This document shows positions 35,301 through 46,551 of a DNA stretch of 64,000 bases, in pieces; the stretch's first letter is position 1; each line of letters opens with the position of its first letter. A model generated the notes under the pieces. That model saw nothing but the letters and a program-made list of their open reading frames with translations. It was not told the origin of the DNA and did no database searches. Made by a program: the position numbers and the translations under genes. This DNA is from Selaginella moellendorffii (taxonomy: Eukaryota; Streptophyta; Lycopodiopsida; Selaginellales; Selaginellaceae): contig NW_003314319.1 in the NCBI RefSeq assembly GCF_000143415.4, positions 710,365 through 774,364 of the forward strand, given 5' to 3'.

Positions 35301-38300
35301 TGGCCCGGTCTTACGTGATCTTTGACGTTTAACATGCGAGTTGTCATCCGTCGCAAACCTTTCATTTCTTCTACCGCACCCACAACCCAGCTTCTGCTTC
35401 TTGTGAGTGCCTGACTTTGCATTCTCCTGATTAACTTCATGTGCTCCATCTGAAAGAAAATAGTTCTTAGATGCAGTTCTCATTTTTTACCTTACTCACC
35501 CGTTGGATTCGCTTCTTCTGGTTGTCAGTAAGCTCGTTTCTCTCGAGCAAGACAGCAATGATAAGATTCATAACGACGTAAACTGTCACGACGAAGTAAA
35601 AGACGTATAGAAACGGCGCCACTACGCTGCAAACACGAATGCGTCAATACTAGAGATACGTGAGTGGCTGCTTACTTGTATTGAACTCCAGGTCGCAGGG
35701 AATTCCACATTTGGTTTACCCAGGATTCAGCCATGGTTACTGTAAACCAGACGAGCATGGCTTCCAGTATGGAATCATGATTTCCTCGCGGATACTCTTC
35801 AGGAAAGCTGTAATACTGCCCACTGTACAATTCCATGCTGATGATAGAGATTACTATGATAACCAGAAGGAAAAAGAAAAAAACCCCCGCCAAAGAGCCA
35901 ACACTTTCCATGCAAGTAGCCTGCATCACGTATTAAAATCAATCAAAGTGAATGCAGCAACTCACCACTACACTGGGATATTTTGCAACATACTTCTTCG
36001 AAGAGTAAAACCACCGCTTAATTCTTATGGATGTTAAATTTGGAAACGAATGAGAACTGAGTGCCACAATAGATGTCAAAAAAACTATCAAGTCCAAAGT
36101 ATTCATTCTTGAAAATTTCAGGATCAGACCAGAAGACAACATGAAAACAAAGAACTCACCATCGTCAAGAAAATCGCCAGGACCGTATGCTAGAAAGCGC
36201 AGCAGAAGTTCCCCGCTGAAAGCAAAAAGCATTACTGCTTGCAACCCGTCTGCATACAAAATTTATCATGCTGAACGAATAGAAAGGAAGTCGTGAAATG
36301 AATACCGAGCGTATGCAGCAACCGTTTTGACATCCCATACTTGAGGGACGATAAGAGCACGACGTTAATGGTGACACTGAGAAGTACTCCCCACTGAAAC
36401 TTGGGATGTTCGACGATGTCGCGGCTTTTTTCGGAAACTGTCAACGCTGCTTGAACTCCTAACGTCATACTTCGACTGAAAGACCTACTGGACCGCACTC
36501 TCATTGATCTGGCTTGAAGGGCAGTCCGCCGGGAGGTCCGTGTCCGATTTTATGCTCTCGCGACATTCTGCTGCACCTTTCTTGACCTGTCGAGTAAGCG
36601 GTTATACCATGGCATGTGCGAGTCGGCTTTGACGATATTGTCTTTCAGCACTTGTGCCATCATCGTTGCATCGTAAAAGGACACCGAGGTTCTACGGGCT
36701 TTCCTCAGCAAAGCCTGGATAATAACAGCTTAACTTAACCCAAATCAGTCGGTCATTAAAAACAAGTGTGCACCTGATGCTCTGATCGAACACGAAGAAA
36801 TACACCACTGATACCGGCGATGAAAACGTTCGCCAGGAAATATGTACCCAGAACAGTTAACGTCATAAAGTAAGTATCTGTGGTGCAATGGCTTGTGTAA
36901 GCAATAAAAGAAACAATGTCAACGCCTTACTGGCTCGCTCCCCTTCAGCATCCTTCACATCATGCATGACGAGGCTCCATCCTTCCAAAGTTATCACCTG
37001 CAGAGTGACCACTTTGAAGTGTGCTAAGGCGATAAGATGCTATGAAGTGACACAAACCTGAAACATGGTAAGCAGCGAATACCAGAGATAATCAAAAGTT
37101 GTCGCTCCATGGTTGGGATTCTCGTATGTCTACAAACAAAGAGATGGATAAGGAATGAGCTTATAGAAAAAACTCACCATACAGTTCTGAAAGGTAGACA
37201 TACGTAGCCGCCAGCAGCTTTTAGTCACAAAAGCGCATGGGATAAGCAAGTTGCTTGTCCGCTGTTCGAAAGCACCTGCCCAGGAGGATTTTGATTTCAC
37301 GTGATAAGAACTATCGAGATTACCTTTGATTCAACGAGTTTTGCAAGAACTGCGTGCCGAGTAGAGAATAGAAAACCAACAGAAAAAACGTCGAAAGGAT
37401 AACGTTTTGGAGAGGACCAACGCCCTTTTTCACGGCCGCCATGATGGTCTATTGTAAAGTGTTAACAATGCATAGATCAGAAATTTACAAACCATACTAT
37501 GACATCGGCAAAAAATATGATGTGCTTCAACGCTAGCAGGCCCCGAAACATGCGGAACACGGCTATCCACGCGAAAAAATCATGTGCAGTTATGCACCTC
37601 CCAAAGAGCTGGTGAAACACTTACGACCATCAAATACAAAACCTCAACATTACCAGGAATCGAAAACAATGACAAAGTCGAGCCTATTGTATGGATTCCG
37701 CATGTAGCAGTGACGACCTCTGATAAAACCAAGAGCCAAAATTCGTAACACCATTTCAATCCTACAAACACAAGTGTGAGGGGAAACCTCGAAGAGGGAA
37801 ACAACAATTACGTATAAAGCGCTGTGATGAGCCCGTCCAGGAAATCGATGTTGAAACTCCACACATGTGTCCATCGTTCATGCCTAGACCCCGCCATCGC
37901 TTGAAAGACAAGCACTGCCATACGGAGCATATGAGAAACACAAGAATATACTCGGCTCTCCTGCCACCATAGCAGGAAGGATGGTAAACTTCTATCCACG
38001 TACTGATTGTAGAGAAGCCTGAAATGTATAAGCGTGACGGGCTGTAGAAGCTCCAAATTCCAAGCTCCAGTCCCGACAGCACTCTGCCTCGCCTTTCTTC
38101 TTATATCTTAAACAGAACATAAGAACTCTCCAAAGTCGAAGGAAGTAAAGTTACCATGAGCCTCTTGATCGCAGTGTAAGCCCTCTTCCAGTTCTTGGTT
38201 GCCCGGGAATCGGGAATCGCTCGGGCCAGTTGATCCAGTGCGGCAATCAATGCGGCAGACGAAGACGATGACGCTGCTCGGTCACAATCCGGCGCTGCTT

Positions 38301-38390
38301 TGCTCAAGCCGTGAATCGGAGGCAGCCATGTCGGATGCGGAGCTATGAAATCGTGATCTTCTTGCGGGACGGGATCAGTGGAAGAAGTAT
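32338..38390 (-). pseudogene. four-domain voltage-gated cation channel (CaV/NaV/NALCN-like), copy A, damaged
   Basis: About 20 minus-strand exons encode four repeats of six membrane segments. Domain I (38.1-36.8 kb) has FLDGLITALYT/IEMVLRILALGFIRG, an S4 with VFRMFRGLLALKHI and pore VITLEGW (36.97-37.00 kb). Domain II (36.5-35.5 kb) has pore VTMAESW (35.73 kb). Domain III (35.06-34.0 kb) has S4 PFRFVVRFTGLRSLL and pore CSTFENW (34.17 kb). Domain IV (33.9-33.0 kb) has pore NLDNWS (33.21 kb). The C-terminus (32.56-32.34 kb) carries an IQ motif, KMQALVRGFLARIR. The pore ring E/E/E/D resembles calcium channels. Damage seen by comparison with copies B and C: 1-base loss in S1 (37923), stop TAA at 36550-36552, frame change at about 34330, 2-base loss at 33720, 4-base loss at about 33042 giving a stop after FVAVILDAV, and loss of a splice acceptor at about 32740. 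It could be expressed only as fragments. Confidence 0.8.
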
Positions 38391-38420
38391 TCGATCAATC
38401 ACTAGCTAAGCTACATTATG

Positions 38421-38757
38421 CCTCTTTGTAGGACATCCCTGATGTAGAGGGAGATCTTCATAGCTTGCCACTCAAGCTTTCCCTAGGGCTTCGTGTGTAG
38501 ATTAGATTACGCCATGTACCAAGATAGAGAAAGAATATCCATTTAATTGTCACTTTTAGTCAAAAAGCTTTTGGCCTCAGAAAGGAGAACAACGCTTTTA
38601 AAGAATTTTATCCACACTGGAGCACGGCGACAATGGAGTTAAACCCGCGACCGTTGCTAGTAGCTGTCAGGATTCGAACTCCCGATGGTTTGAACACTGG
38701 ACTGGATTGATGGGCCTTCACGGCGGTGCGTGTGTGTGCCATGCCAGGAGAAGCGCA
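38421..38757. other. spacer between duplication copies A and B
   Basis: No gene. A string GGATTCGAACTCCCGATGG near 38670 looks like the T-arm of a tRNA in reverse, but the stem does not pair. The sequence is not shared with copy C's equivalent position, apart from the last few bases at the block boundary. Confidence 0.4.
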
Positions 38758-39162
38758 TTGAGCAAGACCAAGATCGGCGCACTGATGTGGATTTGTTGGA
38801 GCGAATGCGAACAGTGAAGCCGGTGCCTGGAATCCGACCATGTTTGCTCTCGGGGTTTTTTATGAGGTGAGGATCGTGCCAGTAGTATTGAACAAGGTAC
38901 CGCATTCTCGTCCAGGATCTTGCGAATGGTCATCTTTCGTTTCTTTTTGCCGCTTTTTCTAGAGTTCGTGGTGTTTCGTTACATGATGGATTACGGCAAC
39001 GGGAGGTGGATCGAGAAATGAGGATCAATCGGAAGAACACGCTCGTGAGTAGAGTTGGAACGAAGAAGGCCAAGAACGCGGTAAGTTTTCTATTGTTTCT
39101 GTTGTTTCTTCGTTTCTTTTCTTACAACTTTTTCTCCAGCTGCAAAGGATGTCGAGAGCTGA
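38758..39162 (+). pseudogene. RPA49 fragment, copy B
   Basis: Matches RPA49 from late exon 1 (about 16950) through intron 1, exon 2 and intron 2 into the first codons of exon 3 (LQRMSRA). Several small deletions break the frame, for example within TMFALGVFYE and at the start of exon 2. The piece ends abruptly at 39162, where it is joined to the MAP65 start region. The first 20 or so bases (TTGAGCAAGACCAAGATCG) are not in copy A but are shared with copy C. Confidence 0.8.
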
Positions 39163-39179
39163 TTGATATGGGGACGCGC

Positions 39180-41243
39180 ATTTTGATTCTGGAGGCCATG
39201 GAAGGCGAGGACACCACAAGAAGAAAAGCGCCGTACGGAGTTCCCCGCAAGACAGAGGCCCTGCAAAAAAATATGTACGGCGTGTTGTTCCTGATGCCAG
39301 GCCATGAACTGCTGGATGAGATGGTGAATGCCCTCTTGGATCCTGAAGCCCCTAGCAAGTGGGTTGGACTCTTTGGAATGGGAGGGTGTGAAAAGACCAC
39401 CCTCGCAAGCCGCGCGCACAATGGCCGGAGGGTGCGGGAGCATTTCCATGACAACATTGTGTGGATCACTGTGAAGAAAGATGCTTCGGAGGACGATCTC
39501 AAGGCCCAGCTCCTCAACGCTCTTGAATGGGGTGAAAGGAAAGAGAGGGCCAGAGGAACCCTTGACGACATGAAGCACTTGGCACGCGATGTTGCTGCTG
39601 GTAACCGTGTCTTGCTGGTACTGGATGATGTCTGGGACTGAAGCTGGGCAAAGGAACTGGATTTTATAGCACGGCCATCCTCTGGCCGGATCCTGGTGAC
39701 AACCAGAAAGGAAGGCATTTTGCGCAGCCTGGATGCAAAGGCATTTCCTGTGCATCAGCTATCAATGGACGAAAGCAAAAAGATGTTTTGGAAGTTTGCC
39801 TTCGGTGTGCATGATCCACAACCCAGTGACCCTGATGTTGTGGGATTTGCCGAGGAAATAGCTCAAAAATGTGAGGGACTTCCTCTAGCCCTGGAAGTGA
39901 TTGGCAGTGCCATGGCTGTCCACAGAAGTGAAGGGCCACATGTGTGGGAAGAACGATATAAGAGGTTGCACTTGTCCAATGACCCAGACGTTGAGAAGCA
40001 GATGTTCAAGCGCTTGAAGTTCAGCTATGACGAGCTGGGAAACTATGAGGGTGAAAAGCTGCAAGAGTGCTTTCTTTATGTGGCCGCATTCCCAGAAGAC
40101 GAGGAGATTGAGTTCACTGACTTGAGGAAATGTTGGATGGAGGTTGGGTCAGAACTCTCACCCACAGCGATTGTCAATGAACTGGAACGGAGATGCCTGG
40201 TCAAAGATAAATAAGTCTTGGGATGACGATGATCGTATAATCGTACACGATATGCTACGCAAACTGTGCATAAGAATCTTAAAAGGGAAGTACGGTCCAC
40301 AGCAAGAGCACGAGAAGGGATGCCTGTTTGGATATGACTGGACAATTGGCATTCGGGATGCAACATTTGCTAAAGTCTCATTCATCTCAAAGAATGTTAG
40401 CAGCTTGCTATCCGATAATCATGTGCGTGATGTCTTACTTCTGGATAAATGTGAAGGACTTTCTAATGTGGATGACAGTTTTATCGATCACATACAAGGT
40501 GTCAAGGTATTGAGCTTGTGGTGATGCTCTAAGATGTGTTTTATTCCAGAGAGCATATCCAAGCTGAAAAACCTTCAAGTGCTTGACATTCAAGGAAATA
40601 TCTAAAAGGTACTACCCAGTGGATGCCGACGAAGTGTAACATTGCATTATTGCCCCAGCTCTCCAACTTGGAAGAGCTGGGGCTGAACGTTAGTTCAAAA
40701 GAGGACTCGTCAGTTTTGGATTTGACTGGAATTTCACGTAAACTAAGACATTTAAATCTAGAGGTACAATGAAGGTGCCAGAAAGCATGGGGACACTGGA
40801 GCATTGAAACATTGGTTTTATGGGTAGACAGCATCGACTTTGCCAGTGTCGTTGGACGATGGCAACTTATCAACCTAACAACATGTGAAATTGATGTGGA
40901 GTCCGTCAGCAGAGCTCCCTTGAAGCTAATGTTTAAGAACTCAGGCTTTAACAGTTTTACATCAATGGGGTAGAAGACAGTGAAAATAGTGATGACAGCT
41001 TTGAATGGTTGCCCCACCGCCTAGAAACACTTGACATTGACTGCGGTGGTATCCACTTGTTCAACCTGGATGGATCATTCACAGTTCTTAGAGATCTGGG
41101 TCTTACTAATCTACACATTGCACAGTCAGAATTCAAGGATGATTTGGCTGCCAGTCTTCCAAATCTAGAGTGTTTGTTCTTTAATCTAGCTCCTGATATT
41201 GAATGGGAGCACTTGCCTCTCTTTGTGACACCAATCGCCTCGT
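39180..41243 (+). pseudogene. NLR copy B, 5' part
   Basis: Begins with the MAP65 exon-1 stub, then switches at about 39219 into the NLR at the RSFPQDRGP region, so the whole N-terminal module set is missing. The P-loop reads GMGGCEKTT, with the glycine before the lysine changed to glutamate. Kinase-2 LLVLDDVWD is kept but is followed by TGA at 39640 in place of tryptophan. A 1-base insertion at about 40203 gives LVKDK then stop. More indels follow in the LRRs (about 40520, 40600, 40760, 40810). Similarity to copy A stops at 41243 inside the LRR region. Not expected to encode a working receptor. Confidence 0.85.
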
Positions 41244-41249
41244 AATTCT

Positions 41250-41830
41250 TTGGGCCTGATGATCATCGGGGGAATGAGTGGGAACCTACCTCATCGGAAA
41301 AACCAAAACAAGGTCCTGGAAGTAGGAAGAGGAAAGTGCAATGTGGGGAAACAAACAAGTGAGGATGCATGTGTAACTTCTCCATCAAAATGTTTGTGTT
41401 GTGTCTTCAAATGGATGTATTGTTGTATGGAACACGATGATGCTCAAGGAAGGATATGTCACGGGCCAGAACATGTTACAGCTCCTATCTCTGCCACTGT
41501 AGCTCCACGACTATCAAAGCAGAAGATCAAGTGGGTTGAAGAGCGTCTTTGGAGAGGCTTCAGTGCCGCACAGGTTTATAAGGAGCATCAACAAATTGTA
41601 GTTGCTACAGAAGCCCGGGATGCCTCTAAGTAGGGACGATTGCATGGTCTTTCGAGATGTGAAGAATATCTATGATAGAACTATCGGCGATATTTGGAAG
41701 CTGCACGAGGATGATAGTACTAGCGTGGATATGTAGACGGAGCAAAATCGTGAGAATGTGGTTTTTTATCAACGTCAGGTTGGAGAGGCAACTCTTATAC
41801 TAATGATTCAGACACCAACGCAACACAAAA
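41250..41830 (+). mobile_element. probable MULE-type transposase fragment
   Basis: An open stretch (41250-41633) has a helix-turn-helix-like segment IKWVEERLWRGFSAAQVYKEH. A second frame from about 41616 reads SRDDCMVFRDVKNIYDRTIGDIWKL, then LHEDDSTSVDM, stop, TEQNRENVVFYQRQ and LILMIQTPTQ. The spacing of a conserved RxD, a DD-TSV-(W) and a FYQ block resembles the N-terminal part of MULE-like transposases. At least one frame change and one stop (41736) are present and the catalytic part is missing. Moderate confidence; no terminal repeats identified. Confidence 0.4.
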
Positions 41831-41898
41831 CGTTGGGAACGAAACAGGACAGCTTCATAATTCCCAGTGGCCTCTGAAGGGGAAAACCGTCATGGCTT

Positions 41899-42180
41899 GC
41901 GATTCCCAGTGTCTAAGGTAACATGCATCAGGAGATGGCTTCAAGATTCACAGCAAGGGTTTCATTGTTCTTTTGGTGGCAGATCTTGCAGCGAGCGGAC
42001 ATCCTTTCGGCTCTAGCACTTGATTCCCAGTGTCTAGGGTAACCTGCATCAGGAGATGGCTTTACGATTCACAGCAAGGGTTCAGTCTTTTCATCTTTTG
42101 CAGTATTGTGGCTTCAGATCAGTTTCTAGGGCAACATGCAGCAGGAGATGGCTTCAAGATCACAAATTCAACAAGGGCTC
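41899..42180. repeat. three interspersed copies of a 60-65 bp repeat
   Basis: A unit with TGATTCCCAGTGTCTAGGG, then a segment containing CATCAGGAGATGGCTTCAAG and CACAGCAAGGGTT, occurs at about 41899-41963, 42022-42087 and 42113-42179, spaced by 60-120 bp. It shows no coding conservation. Confidence 0.65.
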
Positions 42181-42379
42181 CGTCTTTTGTCTCTTTGGAC
42201 CGGCAACGGCATTTCTTTATCTACATCGCACATGTTGGGGGTGAGGAGCAGGTTTGTGAGGAATGAGAGCTGCGGGCAATCATGCTGATGCAGTATCTAG
42301 GGTTGATCTGGTTCTTCGATTTTGCTGGTTGGGGTTTGTGGGCACAAAAGGGATTCAGTTTGCACGGATTTTTCCACAG

Positions 42380-43190
42380 TTCAGCATCTTTCGACCGTAG
42401 TAATCTTCGACACATGATTCCACAGCCCTTAGGGTTTCTTCTCGAGCTTGGCAGTGTTTAGTGGAAATGCATCTCTGCATGGTGTTTTGGCAATCAGTAT
42501 TCGGTTGGAGCATGGTACGTATGTACAGCACGGCTGAACTAGCATCGTACTTTGCTTTTGGAGAACTCACATCAACAATCAATGATCTCAAGATGAACTG
42601 GAGGAGTTCGGGATCACACCAAGGGTTTGTGAGAGTAGCTTATCAGGTACTTCTTGCTTGTTTTCTTTTCCCTAGACTAGAGCTTAGGTGGTTAAAACAA
42701 GCCTTGTGAATTGATGTAAGCATACACAAATTATATGCAAAATACATACTGGATAACTGTACTTTTTTTATTATATCAATTTAGGATCTTAGAACATTTT
42801 TTGTGGTGACTAAGTGTGGGCTATAAAATCCATGGGAAGGAATCTAAATGGCATAGGCAAGGAACACTAATGTGTTAGATGTTAAACCAATTTTATTTTC
42901 TTTTGTAAGTGAGGAAGGCAGAAAACTTTTCATTTGTGGGCCATAGGAAGGATTGTGATGCAAGTCTCATGGGAAGTTTTGTGGAGATAAACCTAGTTGA
43001 CTTTGTTATTTAAAATCTGAGCTGGTTATTCACTCCAAGATTCAAAGAAAATGAAGTGTAGTAGGCTTGAATTTGATAATAAGAGTTGGGTATAGTGCTT
43101 TAGTAGGCTTGACTTTTACTGATTGATGGATGATAACAAAATGTATTAAAATGAATTTGATCAGTTACAAGAATATTCTACCAACTGCAT
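42380..43190. repeat. direct repeat, left copy (partner 47560-48720)
   Basis: Blocks shared in the same order with 47560-48720: GCATCTTTCGACCGTAGTAAT, a 70-bp stretch around GATGAACTGGAGG, then TAAGCATACACAAATTATATG, and a 120-bp AT-rich stretch ending near TGTATTAAAATGAATT. The two copies flank the secreted-protein and thaumatin-like cluster. No gene supported inside. Confidence 0.8.
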
Positions 43191-43270
43191 GCCTGCTCCC
43201 TCTCTGTTAAATAGGGGCAAACTATTTTGATAAATTACAATAATTCAAAATAGAAGATATTACTCTTCTT

Positions 43271-44296
43271 ATGTTCATGATTTGCTCTTCTCTCATACTA
43301 TTTCCATCTGCAGCTGTAGAACTTTGCAATTACACCATTGAGTTTTATGATTTGTCAAGCGGCCTTCGTATCAGATGCAATGAACAGAGTGCTTCAGTCA
43401 AGCTCTCAAATCTCAATGGCAACTCTGCCCAAGTCACTGGCTTGAAAGGCTCTTTCTGTGGAGGGAATTCTGCAACAGTCATGGCACCTTGTTACTACTG
43501 CATTATCACTATAAACGTCTCCCCTCAAAGAATGGTTCCAGGCTTGGTGATGGTTTCTGGCGAAGGAATGTTGGAAAATGAGTACTTCTTCCGTTTTTCA
43601 AGTGAAGTGCTCACTAAGTGTCCCGGTTTCAACGTCGCTAGTGATTTTGCCATTGGCTTCAATCGGCAGTTTTTCCTCTTTCCAACAACATGCATGTACA
43701 ATTCAAGATCAAATCTCCTGATGTGTCCTGGTTGCTCAGCTTCGGGGACAGTAAATAATTCTTTATCATATCCTTCACAAATTCAAACTAACATTTTTCA
43801 ACTTTTTTTGGCTTATATTTCAACTTAGTGCTCGTATTCCATCAAGCTGGATGCCCAGACATTGTTCCTATGTGTCACAAGTTAGAAGATTGAGGTGTCA
43901 ATCTACAACAATTACGATAGAAATGTTGGGTGGGGATCTGGGGAGTCTGCAGCTTATGTAGCATCTCACAGTGACTTTCAGCAAGGAATCACCGTCGTTG
44001 GGCGATGCGTGGATTTTTGTGCAGTCAGGGTTCAGATATATGATACAAGTTGCTCATATCAAGTGAATCGGGTGAATGTTATGGGTTCAAACAACATCTC
44101 TCGTACTTTCCAGGTTGGTGAAACCTTAAGCCCAAACCAAGTCATCTTCCAGAGGAACTATGCTTCAGTATACAGAACTCAGTGCAATCGGCCTAATCCA
44201 TACCCCATCATGATTGGTGGAACAACTGTACTCGTTCCAAGGGCCTGTGAAACTAACTTTACTGCTACACCAACTAGAATCACATGTCTATGCTAA
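43271..44296 (+). CDS. unrecognised secreted Cys-rich protein, possibly interrupted
   Basis: The ATG at 43271 opens a signal-peptide-like segment (MFMICSSLILFPSAAVELC), followed by a Cys-rich extracellular-type sequence. A splice donor at 43751 (GTAAAT) and acceptor at 43828 join in phase to CSYSIKLDAQTLFLCVTS, which then meets an in-frame TAG at 43883. The same frame continues without further stop from KIEVSIYNNYDRNVGWGSG to CETNFTATPTRITCLC and a stop at 44296. Either the TAG truncates the protein (178 residues) or there is an unseen splice or sequence error; with read-through it would be about 315 residues. Low Lys/Arg, many Asn/Ser/Thr and paired cysteines suggest a folded apoplastic protein. 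I recognise no family; thaumatin-like genes are its neighbours but the motifs differ. Confidence 0.5.
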
Positions 44297-44398
44297 GGAA
44301 ACTTAAGCATGGAAATAATAAAAATAATGGGGGGCCAGTCCTACGAAAACAGTCAGACCTGAATTTCAGTATAATGTTGAGTATTTAGGTCATCCTAG

Positions 44399-45164
44399 TG
44401 TGCCATGTGGAGTGGACACATCAGCTAGTTAAGAGTTGTGACCTTTTGTTCATTGCTGAATATACTTATTATAATGCATCAGAGACTTCTTCCAGAATTC
44501 CTACATGGTATCAGAGACTGAGTTTTGCTGATATTTAGAGAGCCCTATGGAGAAATAAGATGGTAGCGATCCAGATGAACCACCCGATGTGGTGGAAAGA
44601 TGAAAGCATAAAGATGAAAGCATTCAGATGATGCTTTCAGCATGAGGAACAACTCAGATTCTGGCCTGGTGAGTGATTTGAGTTAACAGAGGATCTAGGC
44701 AATGGAGGATTCCCTTTTCTGGTAGATTGTTTGCATCCCATGTGCTAGAAGCCGAGAACGAGATGGTGCTGAGATTGCAATTGGTGGCAGGAGAGAAATG
44801 CCAGGGCCACGGAGTGCTCAGACTGGTCACACGGGGGAATGTCAGCCAAAGGAACAGTGACATCCAATTGGGTAGGAACCCATCAGGTGCCCTAATAGAA
44901 AGAGGGAGAGAGCAGCAATGAGAGATGAATTGCCCACAATCTGCAGAGCATAGATACAGTTTCTTGAAAGCTGCATGTCATAAGGATTTTCCCAGGCTCA
45001 TGTCAGATGAGGATTTAGGCCCTCTTATGACATGAGTGTATCATGTGGAATGGACACATCAACAATCATGGTAATTAAGAGTTGTGACATTTCGTTAATT
45101 GCTGTATATACTTATTATAATGCAATGATGATCGAATTGTGACCCTTCATCTAGATTTCCAACA
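44399..45164. mobile_element. candidate TRIM-type (miniature LTR) retroelement
   Basis: Two similar terminal segments begin TG and end CA: 44399-44505 (107 bp) and 45037-45164 (128 bp), sharing ATGTGGA-TGGACACATCA and TTAAGAGTTGTGAC plus ATACTTATTATAATGCA. Directly after the first comes TGGTATCAGAG (44506-44516), the classic primer-binding site for initiator-Met tRNA in plant LTR elements. The 531-bp interior has no gag or pol. No clear polypurine tract or 5-bp target duplication was found, so the exact ends are tentative. Confidence 0.5.
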
Positions 45165-45442
45165 AATAAAACTTTGTGTGATGTTATGTTCTATCATTCA
45201 AAATGATAAAGCTTATTAAATTTGAATATTCATCGAATTTCTAGCAACTAAAACCAGAGTTAATGAACCATAATGAGGATAGATTGATTTTTGTTTTTGA
45301 AAATGCCGGACAATAAAACTAAAATCATTGACTTATAAATCTTAAACCCTAAACACTTAATTAATCCACTTTTAATTTGTTTAGCTTTTTCAGATTTTGC
45401 TTAATTTAAATAAACACATTTAAGCCTTAAAGCAGCTTTACA
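45165..45442. other. AT-rich intergenic sequence
   Basis: Nothing recognised apart from one CTTAAACCCTAAAC telo-like string at 45340. Confidence 0.4.
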
Positions 45443-46208
45443 TTAACCTTCTACCGATGAGATAATTAGACCCTGAGTGCAAAACAGCGGAACATTAGTA
45501 TCATCAAACGGGTAAGTCTTTGCCCGAGGACAACACTCCTTGAACAGCAAACTGAACTGATTTGGATGGCATTTATCCTCCCAAGAACTCATCCTCGCAG
45601 CAAAACTCATCAGCGCCAAACGCTAAGCAAGGACTGTTGCAAGCAACTGGAGTTCCCCTCGAATTCCAAACCAGCAGCTCCGAAGGACACCGCGAATTCA
45701 AGTCGCAGCTGCAGCCACCACTGAGGCAAACCGGATTGCTGCTTGAAACTTTCACCGCCAAGTTGTAGCCTTCGACCAGAGAGACGCTGTACTCGTCGAT
45801 GAAATCGCGATGGAGCTCGAACTCGACTGTGGTGGCCGGGGGCGAATAAGTGCTATTGCATCCGATTGCGTTTGAGCAATCTCCTGTTTCGCAGCAGCCT
45901 GTGCCTAGAACTGTGTCAAACTGACAATTGGGGCGTCCCCAGAACTTGCCTGACCATCCCGTCGAAGCATAAACGTCAAAGAGTTGCCATGAGTCTAGCT
46001 TTGATCCTCCCTTTCCCAGCTGCGGATGACCGGAGTTTGGTAACCACGCAGGCCAAACGGGGAATGGACATGCGTTCTAGAGACGAATCCTTGTTGCTTC
46101 GGTTGCTGGTAACGACGATTGAGTGAACACAGAAAACAGAAGCAGGGAGATGCTTACCACTTCCGAAGATCAAAAGCTGAAGAAGCTTGAAGCTTGAAGG
46201 CGATTTCA
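45443..46208 (-). pseudogene. thaumatin-like protein (PR-5 family), frameshifted near the C-terminus
   Basis: Exon 1 starts at 46208 with MKSPSSFKLLQLLIFGS, a short signal peptide; the intron is about 46151-46077. Exon 2 opens with NACPFPVWPAWLPNSG, the standard N-terminal thaumatin block, then TGWSGKFWGRPNCQFD and GTGCCETGDC, then the region LVEGYNLAVKVSS, and later DEFCCEDEF. A stop arises at 45571-45573 after EFLGG; a one-base frame change restores CHPNQFSLLFKECCPRAKTY and FDDTNVPLFC, ending at 45443. All parts of the family's fold and most cysteines are therefore present, but broken by one indel. Family members are secreted, stress-induced and often bind beta-glucans. A sequencing error at one base would make it intact. 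Confidence 0.75.
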
Positions 46209-46551
46209 TTGCTTCCGTAATGCCTCCTCTTCTGCAAAAGCTTTTGTACCAGGGGAAAGGAAAAGTAAAGCTGCTGATGCTGTCGTTCACTTGTAGCTAG
46301 AGTTGTCTCCACGTAAAGCACCTGAAACCACAAACACCTGAAACTTCAGTCACAAGCATTACCGTAGTTTAAAGGCTTCCAAATGCAAACTCCAGAATCC
46401 AAATGGCTTCCTTCCTCCCTCCTTCTGCCTTGACTAGCGTATGACGATGAAAAATTATAACTCTTCTTGTAGATCTTTGTCCAAGTTCTTTGCCGTTCGA
46501 AGTTCTTGTTTGCGATTCCTTTTCGTTACTGACTTCAGCCTGTTCTTGCAG

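Larger units (their letters stand above)
16940..38420. repeat. segmental duplication, copy A (parental block)
   Basis: Order RPA49, HMA, MAP65, NLR (all plus) and voltage-gated channel (minus). The same order recurs in copy B (38763-51690) and copy C (52155-63028), with extended nucleotide identity including introns and untranslated flanks. Left limit falls within RPA49 exon 1; right limit is just past the channel N-terminus, where A and C still share CTAGCTAAGCTACAT. Copy A is the only one with a complete RPA49 and complete HMA. Confidence 0.85.

Noticed and set aside
38640-38710. Reverse-strand tRNA- or SINE-like sequence with GTTCGAATCC
   Set aside because: Stem mismatches and no recognisable box A at the correct distance; at most a very old tRNA-derived remnant.
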